42,983 nucleotides of DNA. It comes from Candidatus Rokuibacteriota bacterium (GTDB lineage: Bacteria > Methylomirabilota > Methylomirabilia > Rokubacteriales > CSP1-6). The stretch is from contig JACPDG010000060.1 of NCBI GenBank assembly GCA_016184125.1, forward strand, positions 1 through 42,983, given 5' to 3'. The first letter of the stretch is position 1; each line of letters opens with the position of its first letter. The position numbers and the translations under genes are program-made. Shown in pieces: positions 11,161 through 19,241 of this stretch. The notes beneath the pieces are model-generated. The model saw only the letters and a program-made list of their open reading frames with translations. It had not been told where the DNA came from and did no database searches.

Positions 11161-11188
11161 CTCGCGTGGCGTTCGTTCCGGGACGCGG

Positions 11189-11800
11189 ATGTTGATCACG
11201 GAGATCGTCCGCATCGACGCCGCCGCGCCGGACCGCGCGGTGCTCGAGGCGGCGGCCCGGGTGCTGGCGAGCGGCGGGCTCGTCGGCTTTCCGACCGAGA
11301 CGTTCTACGGTCTCGGTGCCGCCGCGCTCGACGCCGGCGCGGCACGGCGCATCTTCGAGCTCAAGGGCCGGCCGCGCTCGAGTCCGCTGCTGGTCCTCGT
11401 CGACTCGCTCGAGATGGCCCGACGCATCGCCGATGTTCCGGAGCGCGCGCGCTCCCTGATCGCGCGCCACTGGCCCGGCCCGCTCACGCTCGTGCTCCCT
11501 GCGCGGCCGGGGCTTCCCGACGAGGTCACGGCGTCGACCGGCACCGTCGGCGTCCGCGTGAGCGCGCATCCGGTTGCGCGCGGGCTGGTGGCGGCGCTCG
11601 GTGCGCCGGTGACCGCGCCGAGCGCGAACCTGTCGGGCGCGAGCCCGCCCACCGTGGCCGGCGATGTCGTGCGCGCCTTCGCCGACCGCATCGAGCTCGT
11701 GCTGGACGGGGGAGCGACGGCCGGCGGACCGCCGTCGACGGTCCTCGACGTGACCGTGGAGCCGCCCCGCGTGATCCGCGCCGGCGCCGTTCGCGTGTGA
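11189..11800 (+). CDS. L-threonylcarbamoyladenylate synthase (TsaC/Sua5/YrdC)
   Basis: Makes threonylcarbamoyl-AMP for the t6A37 tRNA modification. The 203-residue single-domain protein has LASGGLVGFPTETFYGLGA, the KGRPRSSPLLVLV nucleotide/Thr site, WPGPLTLVLPA and PVTAPSANLSGA, all YrdC hallmarks. It lacks the extra Sua5 C-terminal domain, so TsaC-type. tsaB and rimI occur at 20847-21987, giving a second t6A component in the same window. ATG 11189 follows purE by 28 nt, and the stop is 4 nt before mobA. Confidence 0.92.
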   Translation: MLITEIVRIDAAAPDRAVLEAAARVLASGGLVGFPTETFYGLGAAALDAGAARRIFELKGRPRSSPLLVLVDSLEMARRIADVPERARSLIARHWPGPLTLVLPARPGLPDEVTASTGTVGVRVSAHPVARGLVAALGAPVTAPSANLSGASPPTVAGDVVRAFADRIELVLDGGATAGGPPSTVLDVTVEPPRVIRAGAVRV

Positions 11801-11804
11801 CACG

Positions 11805-12401
11805 ATGAGGGTCAGCGGCGTGATCCAGGCGGGCGGCAGGTCCACGCGGATGGGCGGACGGCCGAAAGCCTTGCTGGACCTCGGCGGCAGGCGGATCATC
11901 GACCGTGTGGTCGACGTGCTCGCATCGGTCGTCGGCGACGTGCTCATCGTGACGAACACGCCCGAGCTCTATGCCGATCTCGCGCTGCCGATGACGGGAG
12001 ACGTCTATCCCGACCACGGGTCCCTCGGCGGCATCTACTCCGGGCTCCGCGCGGTGCCGGGCGACGCGGCGTTCACCGTCGCGTGCGACATGCCGTTCCT
12101 CCACCCGGACGTCGTGCGGCTCGTGGTCGAGCGGGCCGGGGAGGGGGATGTCGTCATCCCGCGCGTGGACGATCAGCTGGAGACGCTCCACGCGCTCTAC
12201 ACGAAGGCGTGTCTGGCGCCGATCGAGCGACGACTCGACGCGGGAAGGCTGAAGATCACCGGGTTCTTCGACGACGTCCGCGTCGTCGAGATCCCGGAAG
12301 CGAGCGTGCGGCGGTTCCGCGATCCCGCGATCGTGTTCATGAACGTCAACACGCCGGACGAGCTCGATCGCGCCCGCGCGCTCGCCGGGACGGTGGGGTG
12401 A
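11805..12401 (+). CDS. mobA: molybdenum cofactor guanylyltransferase MobA
   Basis: Attaches GMP to molybdopterin to give MGD. The product is 198 aa. The N-terminal nucleotide-binding signature GVIQAGGRSTRMGGRPKALL is clear, followed by DHGSLGGIYSGLRAV, the metal-binding VACDMPFL, and the late FMNVNTPDEL motif typical of MobA. It is immediately upstream of thiI (1 nt between stop and GTG). It implies molybdoenzymes elsewhere in the genome; none is in this window. Confidence 0.92.
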   Translation: MRVSGVIQAGGRSTRMGGRPKALLDLGGRRIIDRVVDVLASVVGDVLIVTNTPELYADLALPMTGDVYPDHGSLGGIYSGLRAVPGDAAFTVACDMPFLHPDVVRLVVERAGEGDVVIPRVDDQLETLHALYTKACLAPIERRLDAGRLKITGFFDDVRVVEIPEASVRRFRDPAIVFMNVNTPDELDRARALAGTVG

Positions 12402-12402
12402 C

Positions 12403-13602
12403 GTGGCGCGCCTGCGTCCGGCGGTCATCGTCCACTACCACGAGATCAGCCTCAAGGGCGGCACGCGCCCGCTGTTCCTCCGGCATCTCGCGCGCAACCT
12501 GGAACGCGCGACCGCGGACGTCGGGCCGGTCCGCCTCCGGCAGCTGACCGGTCGCATCGCCCTCGAGCTCGACGACCACCCGGCGCCCGAGACCGTCAGC
12601 GAGCGCGTGCGCCGCGTCTTCGGCGTCGCGAACTGCGCGCTCGCGTACCGGGTGCCGTCGACCGTCGAGGCGATGCGTGCGACCGTGGGCGCGCTCGTCG
12701 AGGGTCGCCGCTTCGCGTCGTTCCGCATCACGGCGCGCCGCGCGTTCAAGACGTACCCGCTGACCTCCGTGGAGCTGAACCGTGAGCTCGGCGCGTTCGT
12801 CCAGTCGCGGACGGGTGCGCGCGTCGATCTCCACGCGCCGGAGCTCACCGTGCACGTCGAGGTGCTGCCCCAGGAGACGTTCGTCTACCTGGACCGCGAG
12901 CCGGGTCCCGGGGGATTGCCCGTCGGCGCCAGCGGCACGGTCGCCGCGCTCCTGTCCGGCGGCATCGACTCGCCGGTCGCGGCGTGGCGCATGATGAAGC
13001 GCGGCTGCCGGGTGGTCTTCGTGCACTTCCACAGCGTCCCGTACCTGCCGCCGACGTCGCAGGCGAAGGCCCGTGCCCTGGTCGACCGGCTCACCGCGTG
13101 GCAGTACCGCTCGCGCCTGCACCTCGTCCCGTTCGGCGAGATCCAGCGCGAGATCGTGCTCGGGGTGCCCGCGCCGGCCCGCGTCGTGATCTACCGGCGC
13201 ATGATGGTCCGCATCGCGGAGGCGATCGGGCGCCAGAGCGGGGCGGAGGCGCTCGCGACGGGGGAGAGCGTCGGGCAGGTCGCGTCGCAGACGCTCGCGA
13301 ACATCGGTCGCATCGACGAGGTGGCCGGCCTGCCGATCCTGCGTCCCCTGATCGGCATGGACAAGCTCGAGATCACGCACCAGGCGCAGCAGATCGGGAC
13401 GTTCGAGATCTCGATCGAGCCCGATGCCGACTGCTGCACGCTGTTCGTGCCGAAGCACCCGGCGACGCGGATGTCGGCCGAGGAGGTGCGCGCCGCCGAG
13501 GCGCGGCTGGACCTCGACCGGCTCGTCGCGATGGGCGTGGACGGCGCCGTCGCCGAGACGTTCGAGTTCCCGGCGACGGCGCAGCCGGCGGTTCGCACGT
13601 GA
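12403..13602 (+). CDS. thiI: tRNA 4-thiouridine synthetase ThiI
   Basis: Uses ATP and a persulfide sulfur donor to make s4U8 in tRNA and can feed thiamine thiazole synthesis. The 399-residue GTG-started protein has a ferredoxin-like/THUMP N-terminus (IVHYHEISLKGGTRPLF, FRITARRAFKTYPLTS, REPGPGGLPVGASG), then the PP-loop SGGIDSPVAAW at about 185 and the adenylating domain (ATGESVGQVASQTLANI, LRPLIGMDK). It lacks the C-terminal rhodanese domain of the E. coli protein, as in Bacillus-type ThiI, so a separate sulfurtransferase is expected. Confidence 0.95.
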   Translation: MARLRPAVIVHYHEISLKGGTRPLFLRHLARNLERATADVGPVRLRQLTGRIALELDDHPAPETVSERVRRVFGVANCALAYRVPSTVEAMRATVGALVEGRRFASFRITARRAFKTYPLTSVELNRELGAFVQSRTGARVDLHAPELTVHVEVLPQETFVYLDREPGPGGLPVGASGTVAALLSGGIDSPVAAWRMMKRGCRVVFVHFHSVPYLPPTSQAKARALVDRLTAWQYRSRLHLVPFGEIQREIVLGVPAPARVVIYRRMMVRIAEAIGRQSGAEALATGESVGQVASQTLANIGRIDEVAGLPILRPLIGMDKLEITHQAQQIGTFEISIEPDADCCTLFVPKHPATRMSAEEVRAAEARLDLDRLVAMGVDGAVAETFEFPATAQPAVRT

Positions 13603-14027
13603 GCGCGGCGCTCACGTTCCTCGGCGCCGCCGGCACCGTGACCGGGGCGAAGTTCCTCGTGGAGACCGGCGGGCGCATCCTTCACCACCTGCGGCGGCGC
13701 CTGGGCGACCCGCGGACCGTCGTCCTGTTCGTCGGGTACCAGGCGGCGGGGACGCGCGGCCGCCTGCTTCGCGAGGGCGCGGAGAGGCTGCGCATCTTCG
13801 GCGAGGACGTCGCCGTACGGGCGACGACGATGGCGACGGACGCGCTCTCGGCGCACGCGGACCGCGACGACATCGTGCGGTGGCTGCGCCAGTTCCACCG
13901 GCCGCCCTCGATGACGTACGCGGTCCACGGCGAGCCGGACGCGGCGGCGGCGCTGCGCGACACGATCGACCGCGACCTCGGATGGACGGCTCGTGTCGCG
14001 AGCGATCGGGAGCGGGTGGCGCTGTAG
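13599..14027 (+). pseudogene. MBL-fold RNA exonuclease/endonuclease, centre deleted
   Basis: The 142-residue frame begins SAALTFLGAAGTVTGAKFLV, the usual opening of the KH-less beta-CASP metallo-beta-lactamase family (normally about 450 aa). It moves directly from VETGG to RILHHLRRRLGDPRTVVLFV, which belongs near the C-terminus, and finishes normally with FVGYQAAGTRGR, SAHADRDDIVRWL and YAVHGEPDAA. The HXHXDH zinc motif and most of the beta-CASP domain are missing. Both flanks of the junction would normally read TGGR, so deletion through a short GC-rich direct repeat is plausible. GTG 13599 overlaps the thiI stop. Confidence 0.8.
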
Positions 14028-14029
14028 AG

Positions 14030-14117
14030 ACTCGGAGGGGGCTTCGCCCCGGGCTTCGCCCCCCTCCGAAACCTCCCCCCGGGATCGATTGCGCCGGCGA
14101 AGCCGGCGCTCGGACCA
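14030..14117. repeat. family B palindromic repeat, intergenic copy
   Basis: Modules in the same order as the copy in purH: ACTCGGAGGGGGCTTCG, CGCCCCCCTCCGAA, ACCTCCCCCCGG, GATCGATT and an 8-bp hairpin GCGCCGGC (GAA loop) at 14091-14109. It starts 2 nt after the stop of the MBL remnant and may serve as its terminator. Confidence 0.85.
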
Positions 14118-14328
14118 GCGACCCTCCGCCTGCGGTGGATCTTGTCGGAGATCCGTCGTGTCACCAGCTTCTCCGACGCGCAGCCAGCCGCGGGCCGGTG
14201 CCGACGCGCGCGATCTACGGCGAGGCTGTGCAATGTCGTTCTCGATTTGCGCACGGCGGGGACCCTGGGGTGGCACGCCCGCAGGCGTGGCTCGGCTCGA
14301 TGCCTGGCGGCCGCGACATCTAGGTGGC
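14118..14328. other. intergenic stretch without recognised gene
   Basis: About 210 nt between repeat B2 and the rpiB promoter. A frame gives AIYGEAVQCRSRFAHGGDPG and similar text that I cannot assign. No tRNA T-loop, no clear start codon with ribosome site, and no repeat beyond a short GGAGATCC inverted element was seen. It may be residue of a lost gene. Confidence 0.4.
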
Positions 14329-14358
14329 TTGACTCGTATCGACCCCCAGGGGTATGGT
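14329..14358 (+). promoter_or_regulatory. sigma70-type promoter of rpiB-glyA-nrdR
   Basis: TTGACT at 14329-14334, an 18-nt spacer and TATGGT at 14353-14358. The box ends 8 nt before the rpiB ATG, so the transcript would be leaderless or nearly so. Confidence 0.6.
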
Positions 14359-14366
14359 TCCGGCGT

Positions 14367-14846
14367 ATGACTGCTGTCGCCATCGGCGCTGATCACGCGG
14401 GGTTCCCGCTCAAGGAGACCGTGAAGGTCTGGCTCCTTGCGCGTGGCCTGCGTGTGCTGGACATGGGGACGCACTCCACGGAGTCGGTCGACTACCCCGA
14501 CTACGCGGCGCTCGTCGCCGGCACAGTGGCCGCGGGGGACGCCGCGCGCGGCGTCCTCGTGTGCGGGACCGGGATCGGCATGGCAATCGCAGCGAACAAG
14601 GTCGGCGGCATCCGCGCCGCGCAGTGCTCCGATGTGGAGAGCGCGCGGGTGAGCCGCCAGCACAACGACACGAACGTGCTCGCCCTGGGCGCCCGCACCA
14701 CCGCGCCCGAGCTCGCGCTGTCGATCCTCGAGGTGTGGCTCGAGACCGCGTTCGACGGCGGGCGCCACGTGCGCCGGATCGAGAAGATCGCCGGGATCGG
14801 GCGGCGGTTCGAGGCGCCGGAGGTGATCCATGCAGAGGCTCGCTGA
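14367..14846 (+). CDS. rpiB: ribose-5-phosphate isomerase B
   Basis: Interconverts ribose-5-phosphate and ribulose-5-phosphate, supplying PRPP for the purine pathway nearby. The 159-residue product starts [17 protein letters not shown], the family opening, has the catalytic Cys in [17 protein letters not shown] and [15 protein letters not shown], and ends in the [13 protein letters not shown] region typical of RpiB. ATG 14367 lies 8 nt after a -10 box with no Shine-Dalgarno, consistent with a leaderless mRNA. It overlaps glyA by 17 nt. Confidence 0.95.
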   Translation: MTAVAIGADHAGFPLKETVKVWLLARGLRVLDMGTHSTESVDYPDYAALVAGTVAAGDAARGVLVCGTGIGMAIAANKVGGIRAAQCSDVESARVSRQHNDTNVLALGARTTAPELALSILEVWLETAFDGGRHVRRIEKIAGIGRRFEAPEVIHAEAR

Positions 14847-16077
14847 GGTCGATCCCGACATCGCCAAGGCGCTGCGCGAAGAGGCGCGGCGGCAGCACAG
14901 GAACCTCGAGCTGATCGCGTCCGAGAACTTCGTCTCCGAGGCCGTGCTGGAGGCGCTCGGCTCCGTCATGACGAACAAGTACGCCGAGGGCTACCCCGGG
15001 CGCCGGTACTACGGAGGCTGCGAGGTCGTCGACGTCGCGGAGGACCTCGCGATCGCGCGCGCGAAGGAGCTGTTCGGCGCCGAGCACGCGAACGTGCAGC
15101 CGCACTCCGGCGCGCAGGCGAACATGGCCGTGTACTTCACCGTGCTGAAGCCGGGCGACCTGGTCCTCGGCCCGAACCTCTCGCACGGCGGTCACCTCAC
15201 CGCCGGCAGCCCGGTCAACTACTCCGGGAAGTTCTACGCGATCGTGCCGTACGGGGTGCGCCGCGACACCGAGCGGATCGACCTCGACGAGGTCCGCGAC
15301 CTCGCGAAGAAGCACCGGCCCAAGCTCATCATCGCCGGCGGCTCCGCCTTCCCGCGAGCGATCGACTTCGCGCCGTTCGGCGAGATCGCGCGCGAGGTGG
15401 ACGCGATGCTCATGGCGGACATCGCGCACCCGGCAGGCCTCGTGGCCGCCGGCCTGCATCCCTCGCCCGTCGGCATCGCGGACTTCGTGACGACGACCAC
15501 CCACAAAACGCTGCGCGGCCCGCGTGGCGGCATGGTGATGTGCGCCGCGAAGTGGGCGCAGGGCCTCGACAAGACCGTCATGCCGGGCGTGCAGGGCGGG
15601 CCCCTCATGCACGTGATCGCGGCCAAGGCGGTCGCGTTCCGCGAGGCGCTCCAGCCCGCGTTCAGGGACTACCAGCGGCAGATCGTCGCGAATGCGAAGG
15701 CGCTCGCGGAGGCGCTCGCGGGGCACGGCTACCGGCTCGTGAGCGGCGGGACGGACACGCACCTGGTGCTGGTCGACCTCGGCGCGCGGGGCATCACCGG
15801 CAAGGACGCGCAGGAGGCGCTGGACCGCGCGTGGATCACGGTGAACAAGAACACGATCCCGTTCGAGACCAAGAGCCCGATGGTCACCAGCGGGATCCGG
15901 GTCGGGACGCCGGCCGTGACGACGCGCGGGATGGGCGAGCCCGAGATGGCGGAGATCGCGCGGCTGATCGACCGGGTGCTGTCGAAGCTGGGGGATGCCT
16001 CGGTGGAGGCGTCCGTGCGCGGCGCGGTGCAGGAGCTGACGAGCCGGTTTCCCCTCTATCCCGAGCGGACGACGTGA
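14830..16077 (+). CDS. glyA: serine hydroxymethyltransferase
   Basis: PLP enzyme converting serine and THF to glycine and methylene-THF, the one-carbon source for PurN and PurH. The product is 415 aa, full length. Motifs: [54 protein letters not shown] and the PLP-lysine segment [14 protein letters not shown], then [11 protein letters not shown] and [14 protein letters not shown]. The overlap with rpiB suggests coupled translation; nrdR follows 37 nt later. Confidence 0.97.
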   Translation: MQRLAEVDPDIAKALREEARRQHRNLELIASENFVSEAVLEALGSVMTNKYAEGYPGRRYYGGCEVVDVAEDLAIARAKELFGAEHANVQPHSGAQANMAVYFTVLKPGDLVLGPNLSHGGHLTAGSPVNYSGKFYAIVPYGVRRDTERIDLDEVRDLAKKHRPKLIIAGGSAFPRAIDFAPFGEIAREVDAMLMADIAHPAGLVAAGLHPSPVGIADFVTTTTHKTLRGPRGGMVMCAAKWAQGLDKTVMPGVQGGPLMHVIAAKAVAFREALQPAFRDYQRQIVANAKALAEALAGHGYRLVSGGTDTHLVLVDLGARGITGKDAQEALDRAWITVNKNTIPFETKSPMVTSGIRVGTPAVTTRGMGEPEMAEIARLIDRVLSKLGDASVEASVRGAVQELTSRFPLYPERTT

Positions 16078-16114
16078 GCACGGGCCGAGGAGCCGCCGGC
16101 GGAGGGGCGAGCCG

Positions 16115-16630
16115 ATGAAATGTCCGTTTTGCGGGCACACGGAGGACCGCGTGGTCGACTCGCGCGTCGGCCGCGAGGGCGAGTTCATCCGCCGCCGCCG
16201 CGAGTGCCTCGAGTGCCACCGGCGGTACACGACGTACGAGTACATCGAGAGCGTCCTGCCGCACGTCGTGAAGCGCGACGGCCGGCGCGAGGAGTTCGAC
16301 CGGCAGAAGCTCCGCAACTCGATCCTCAAGGCCTGCCAGAAGCGATCCGTCGCCGTGCAGAAGGTCGACGACATCGTCGCCGAGATCGAGGCGCAGCTCC
16401 ACGAACGCTCCGAGAAGGAGATCAAGTGGAACGAGCTCGGCGAGATGGTGATGGACCGGCTGAAGACGCTCGACCAGGTCGCCTACGTCAGGTTCGCGTC
16501 CGTCTACCGGCAGTTCGAGGACGTCTCCCAGTTCTCGGAGACGGTCAACCAGCTCAAGGGGCTGCTGAAGGACGACAAGGCCAAGGCGTCGCTCGCCGCC
16601 AAGGGCCGGCCACTCGCCAAGACCAAGTAG
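16115..16630 (+). CDS. nrdR: transcriptional repressor NrdR
   Basis: Zinc- and ATP/dATP-binding repressor of ribonucleotide reductase genes. The 171-residue product has the N-terminal zinc ribbon (MKCPFCGHTEDRVVDSRVG and ECLECHRRYTTYE, four Cys) and the ATP-cone (KRDGRREEFDRQKLRNSILK, ACQKRSVAVQKVDDIV). The chromosomal pair glyA-nrdR is common in bacteria. GAGGGGCGAGCCG just upstream of ATG 16115 offers a ribosome site. No NrdR box was recognised in the window. Confidence 0.96.
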   Translation: MKCPFCGHTEDRVVDSRVGREGEFIRRRRECLECHRRYTTYEYIESVLPHVVKRDGRREEFDRQKLRNSILKACQKRSVAVQKVDDIVAEIEAQLHERSEKEIKWNELGEMVMDRLKTLDQVAYVRFASVYRQFEDVSQFSETVNQLKGLLKDDKAKASLAAKGRPLAKTK

Positions 16631-16674
16631 GCTCCCGCGGTTCACGGTGACCGCACGGTGACCAGAGATGGAAC

Positions 16675-16707
16675 GGCCCTGCCGGGAACGGGAGCGCCGA
16701 CAGGGCC
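16675..16707. terminator. stem-loop between nrdR and the lysine-rich mini-ORF
   Basis: GGCCCTG and CAGGGCC form a perfect 7-bp stem with a 19-nt loop, 44 nt after nrdR and 22 nt after the mini-ORF stop on the other strand. There is no U-tract on either side, so termination is inferred from position only. Confidence 0.4.
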
Positions 16708-16728
16708 GGGCGCCTCATGCGGGCGCGC

Positions 16729-16770
16729 TTACTTCTTCTTCTTCTTCGCTGCCTTCTTCTTGGCCGCCAC
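16729..16770 (-). CDS. 13-residue lysine-rich mini-ORF
   Basis: GTG GCG GCC AAG AAG AAG GCA GCG followed by five AAG and TAA encodes VAAKKKAAKKKKK. Upstream on the minus strand are GGAGGGGGG (about 10 nt before the GTG) and a promoter with near-consensus TTGACA/TAGAGT boxes ending 39 nt before the GTG; a hairpin follows the stop. The product resembles the lysine/alanine tails of bacterial histone-like proteins, which bind nucleic acid through charge, but here there is nothing except the tail. Either this is a real micro-peptide, or it is the surviving end of a longer KKAAK gene, or the transcript is a small RNA. Function unknown. Confidence 0.4.
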   Translation of the reverse strand: MAAKKKAAKKKKK

Positions 16771-16809
16771 CGTTTCACCCCCCTCCGTGCGTGGGCTCGA
16801 TCCGCCGGC

Positions 16810-16839
16810 ACTCTAGGGGACGCGTGCCGAACCTGTCAA
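16810..16839 (-). promoter_or_regulatory. minus-strand promoter upstream of the mini-ORF
   Basis: Read on the minus strand: TTGACA (16839-16834), 18-nt spacer, TAGAGT (16815-16810). It lies in a locally AT-richer stretch that separates it from a plus-strand promoter at 16912. Confidence 0.55.
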
Positions 16840-16911
16840 GGTCAAAATCCCATATACGGTGGAGCCGGCGACGTGAGACCCCCAAATGTTGAGGTTGCCG
16901 GCTCGGCCGAT

Positions 16912-16941
16912 TTGACAACGGTTCAGGGCGGGTGGTAGGGT
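16912..16941 (+). promoter_or_regulatory. promoter of the radical SAM gene
   Basis: TTGACA (16912-16917), 18-nt spacer, TAGGGT (16936-16941). The predicted leader is about 160 nt and contains a tandem GAGGGCCGTCAGA near 17025-17050, so post-transcriptional control is possible. No known riboswitch fold was recognised. Confidence 0.55.
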
Positions 16942-17108
16942 GATTGGCACTCGTCCACTTCACGCCACACTCCGGAGATCCTGTCCATGCGCGACGACGT
17001 GCGGTTGTCGGTATCGTCGTGCCCGAGGGCCGTCAGAGAGGGCCGTCAGATCAGTCGCGTGACGCACACGAACCGAACATTCGCCTCACGTCCAGGAGGA
17101 CGGCACTG

Positions 17109-19202
17109 ATGAAGATGCTCTTGGTGAACCCGTGCTTCCCGAAGTCGCTGTGGGGGTTCCAAGGGATCGCGGACATCGTCGGCGTGCGCTCCGGTCAGGC
17201 GCCGCTCGGCCTCGTCACCGTCGCCGGCCTGACGCCGCCCGAGATCGAGGTCGAGCTCCACGACGAGAACTGCCGCGCGCTCGACCTCGACACCGATGCC
17301 GACGTCGTGGCGATCGGGTGCTGGAACGTCCACTACGAGCGCGCGCGCGAGCTGGCGCACGAGTTCCGCCGGCGTGGCAAGCGCGTCGTCGTCGGCGGTC
17401 CCTATCCGTCGCTCTGTCCTGAACGGTTCACGGACAGGACGTTCGACACGGTGGTCGTCGGCGAGGCCGAGATCGTGTGGCCCGTGTTCTGCCGCGACCT
17501 CCTCGCCGGGCACCCGAAGCCGCTCTACCAGCAGGTGGGCAACGTCGACATCGCCCTGTCGCCGGTTCCCCGCTTCGACCTGCTCCCGCGCGGCGACTAC
17601 CTCTACTACTTCGTCCAGACCACGCGCGGCTGCCCGTTCCAGTGCGAGTTCTGCGACATCATCATCACGGACGGGCGCGTCCCGCGCACGAAGCCGGTGG
17701 CGCAGGTGCTCAAGGAGATCGAGACGATCACGGCGCTCGGCGGCCGGTACGTCAGCTTCTCCGACGCGAACTTCGTCGGGAACACGAAGTACGCGGCCGA
17801 GCTGCTGGAGGCGCTCGCGCAGTTCGGCCGCGAGCGCGGCTTCCCGCTGACGTTCTCCGCCGAGATGACGATCACCGTCGCGGAGAAGCCGCGGCTGCTC
17901 GAGCTGCTGCGCGCCGCGAACTTCACGAGCATCTTCCTCGGCATCGAGTCGCCGCGCGTCGCCAGTCTCCTGGAGACGAAGAAGCGGCAGAACGTCCACA
18001 AGCCGCTCATCGACACCATCCGTCGCATCCAGTCGTACAACCTCATCGTCGTCGCGGGCATGATCGTCGGCTTCGATCACGACGACGTGGGCATCTTCCA
18101 GGAGCAGTACGACTTCCTCCAGGAGGCGGGCATCCCGTTCACGACGTGCGGCGTCCTCACCGCGCTGGAGAAGACGCCGCTGCACGCCCGTCTCGAGAAG
18201 GAAGGACGGCTCGTCCCGTTCGACCGCGCGCGCACCCTGGGACACGGGGCGGCCGACCTGAACTTCGTGCCGAAGCTCATGACGATGGACGAGCTGCGCG
18301 AGGGCTACAACTGGCTCGTCCGCTCGCTCTACAAGTACGAGAACTACGCGGCGCGCCTCGTGCGGGGCCTGCGGCAGTACCAGCCGCGCACCGGGGACAT
18401 GCCGATGGGGTCCGGCCGGCTCGACGCTGAGATGCCGGCGATCCTGGCGAAGGTGCTCCGGCACTTCCTCTTCACGGCGTCAGGCGAGCGGCGGCGGGTG
18501 TTCCTGCGCGCGATCCGTGAGGCGGCGGCCTCGGGACCGGCGCTCGAGAAGGTCGTCACCGCGATCGGGTACATGGTTGCGCACAAGCACTTCCACGAGT
18601 ACGTCACGGCGACCCACGGCGACCCGGAGACGGTCGCCGCCGTCTCGCCGTTCTCGGAATCCGCGACGCCGGCGTGGCTCAGGCGTGAGGACGTCGGCCG
18701 CGAGTTCGGGCGGGCGCTGAAGCGACGGCTCTACCTGGGGCTCGGATGGGTCCCGCGTCTCGGCCGTCGGGCCCGTCGCGCGGTCGCGATCCCGGAGGCC
18801 GTGCTGGCGGACATGACGGGCGACTGCCTGCGCCGCTACCTGAACGAGCTCGGCGTCGAGGTCGTGCCATTCGCGACGGCTGCGCTGAGCCGGATTCGCG
18901 ACCGCGTGGACGTCGTGGTGCTGCCGATCCTCGGTTCCGTCCGCAAGGGACGCGAGGACCTCTCCCAGGTCGTCCAGCAGCTCCACGAGCGCGTCCACGC
19001 CGACTTCGGACGGCTGCCCCGCGTCATCCCGCTGTCCCTGGACGGTGATCATCGGGCCGTGTTCGACGGGTTCGCTCGGATCGGGCTGATGTTCACCAGC
19101 AGGATCGAGCGGCTGCGTGAGGCGTACGCGCGGGCGGTCGACGCGGTGAGCGCCGCGGCGTCAGGCCCTGCGGGCGCGCCGGAGGTCCTGAAGCCCTCCT
19201 GA
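17109..19202 (+). CDS. B12-binding radical SAM protein with long C-terminal extension
   Basis: The product is 697 aa. Residues 1-135 form a cobalamin-binding-like Rossmann region (MKMLLVNPCFPKSLWGF, VVVGGPYPSLCPE, VVVGEAEIVWP). The radical SAM core (about 165-400) has the cluster motif RGCPFQCEFCD, with Cys 175, 179 and 182, and FLGIESPR. The layout resembles the B12-radical SAM group with a DUF4070-like tail (HpnR- and related methylases or rearranging enzymes), but the substrate is unknown. After about residue 450 there are some 240 extra residues, with VVVLPILGSVRKGREDLSQ near the end. ATG 17109 is preceded by CCAGGAGGACGG. Monocistronic between its own promoter and a strong terminator. 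Confidence 0.85.
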   Translation: MKMLLVNPCFPKSLWGFQGIADIVGVRSGQAPLGLVTVAGLTPPEIEVELHDENCRALDLDTDADVVAIGCWNVHYERARELAHEFRRRGKRVVVGGPYPSLCPERFTDRTFDTVVVGEAEIVWPVFCRDLLAGHPKPLYQQVGNVDIALSPVPRFDLLPRGDYLYYFVQTTRGCPFQCEFCDIIITDGRVPRTKPVAQVLKEIETITALGGRYVSFSDANFVGNTKYAAELLEALAQFGRERGFPLTFSAEMTITVAEKPRLLELLRAANFTSIFLGIESPRVASLLETKKRQNVHKPLIDTIRRIQSYNLIVVAGMIVGFDHDDVGIFQEQYDFLQEAGIPFTTCGVLTALEKTPLHARLEKEGRLVPFDRARTLGHGAADLNFVPKLMTMDELREGYNWLVRSLYKYENYAARLVRGLRQYQPRTGDMPMGSGRLDAEMPAILAKVLRHFLFTASGERRRVFLRAIREAAASGPALEKVVTAIGYMVAHKHFHEYVTATHGDPETVAAVSPFSESATPAWLRREDVGREFGRALKRRLYLGLGWVPRLGRRARRAVAIPEAVLADMTGDCLRRYLNELGVEVVPFATAALSRIRDRVDVVVLPILGSVRKGREDLSQVVQQLHERVHADFGRLPRVIPLSLDGDHRAVFDGFARIGLMFTSRIERLREAYARAVDAVSAAASGPAGAPEVLKPS

Positions 19203-19213
19203 AGCTTGGAAGG

Positions 19214-19239
19214 CAGGGGCCACCTTTGTGGCCCCTGCT
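19214..19239. terminator. bidirectional terminator between convergent genes
   Basis: A perfect 11-bp stem (GCAGGGGCCAC) with a CTTT loop, flanked by AAG and CTT that extend it slightly. It lies between the radical SAM stop (19202) and the stop of the minus-strand gene (19242). Confidence 0.8.
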
Positions 19240-19241
19240 TC

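Noticed and set aside
14118..14328. possible tRNA or small RNA gene
   Set aside because: No cloverleaf, no GTTCGA-type T-loop and no promoter/terminator pair was found.
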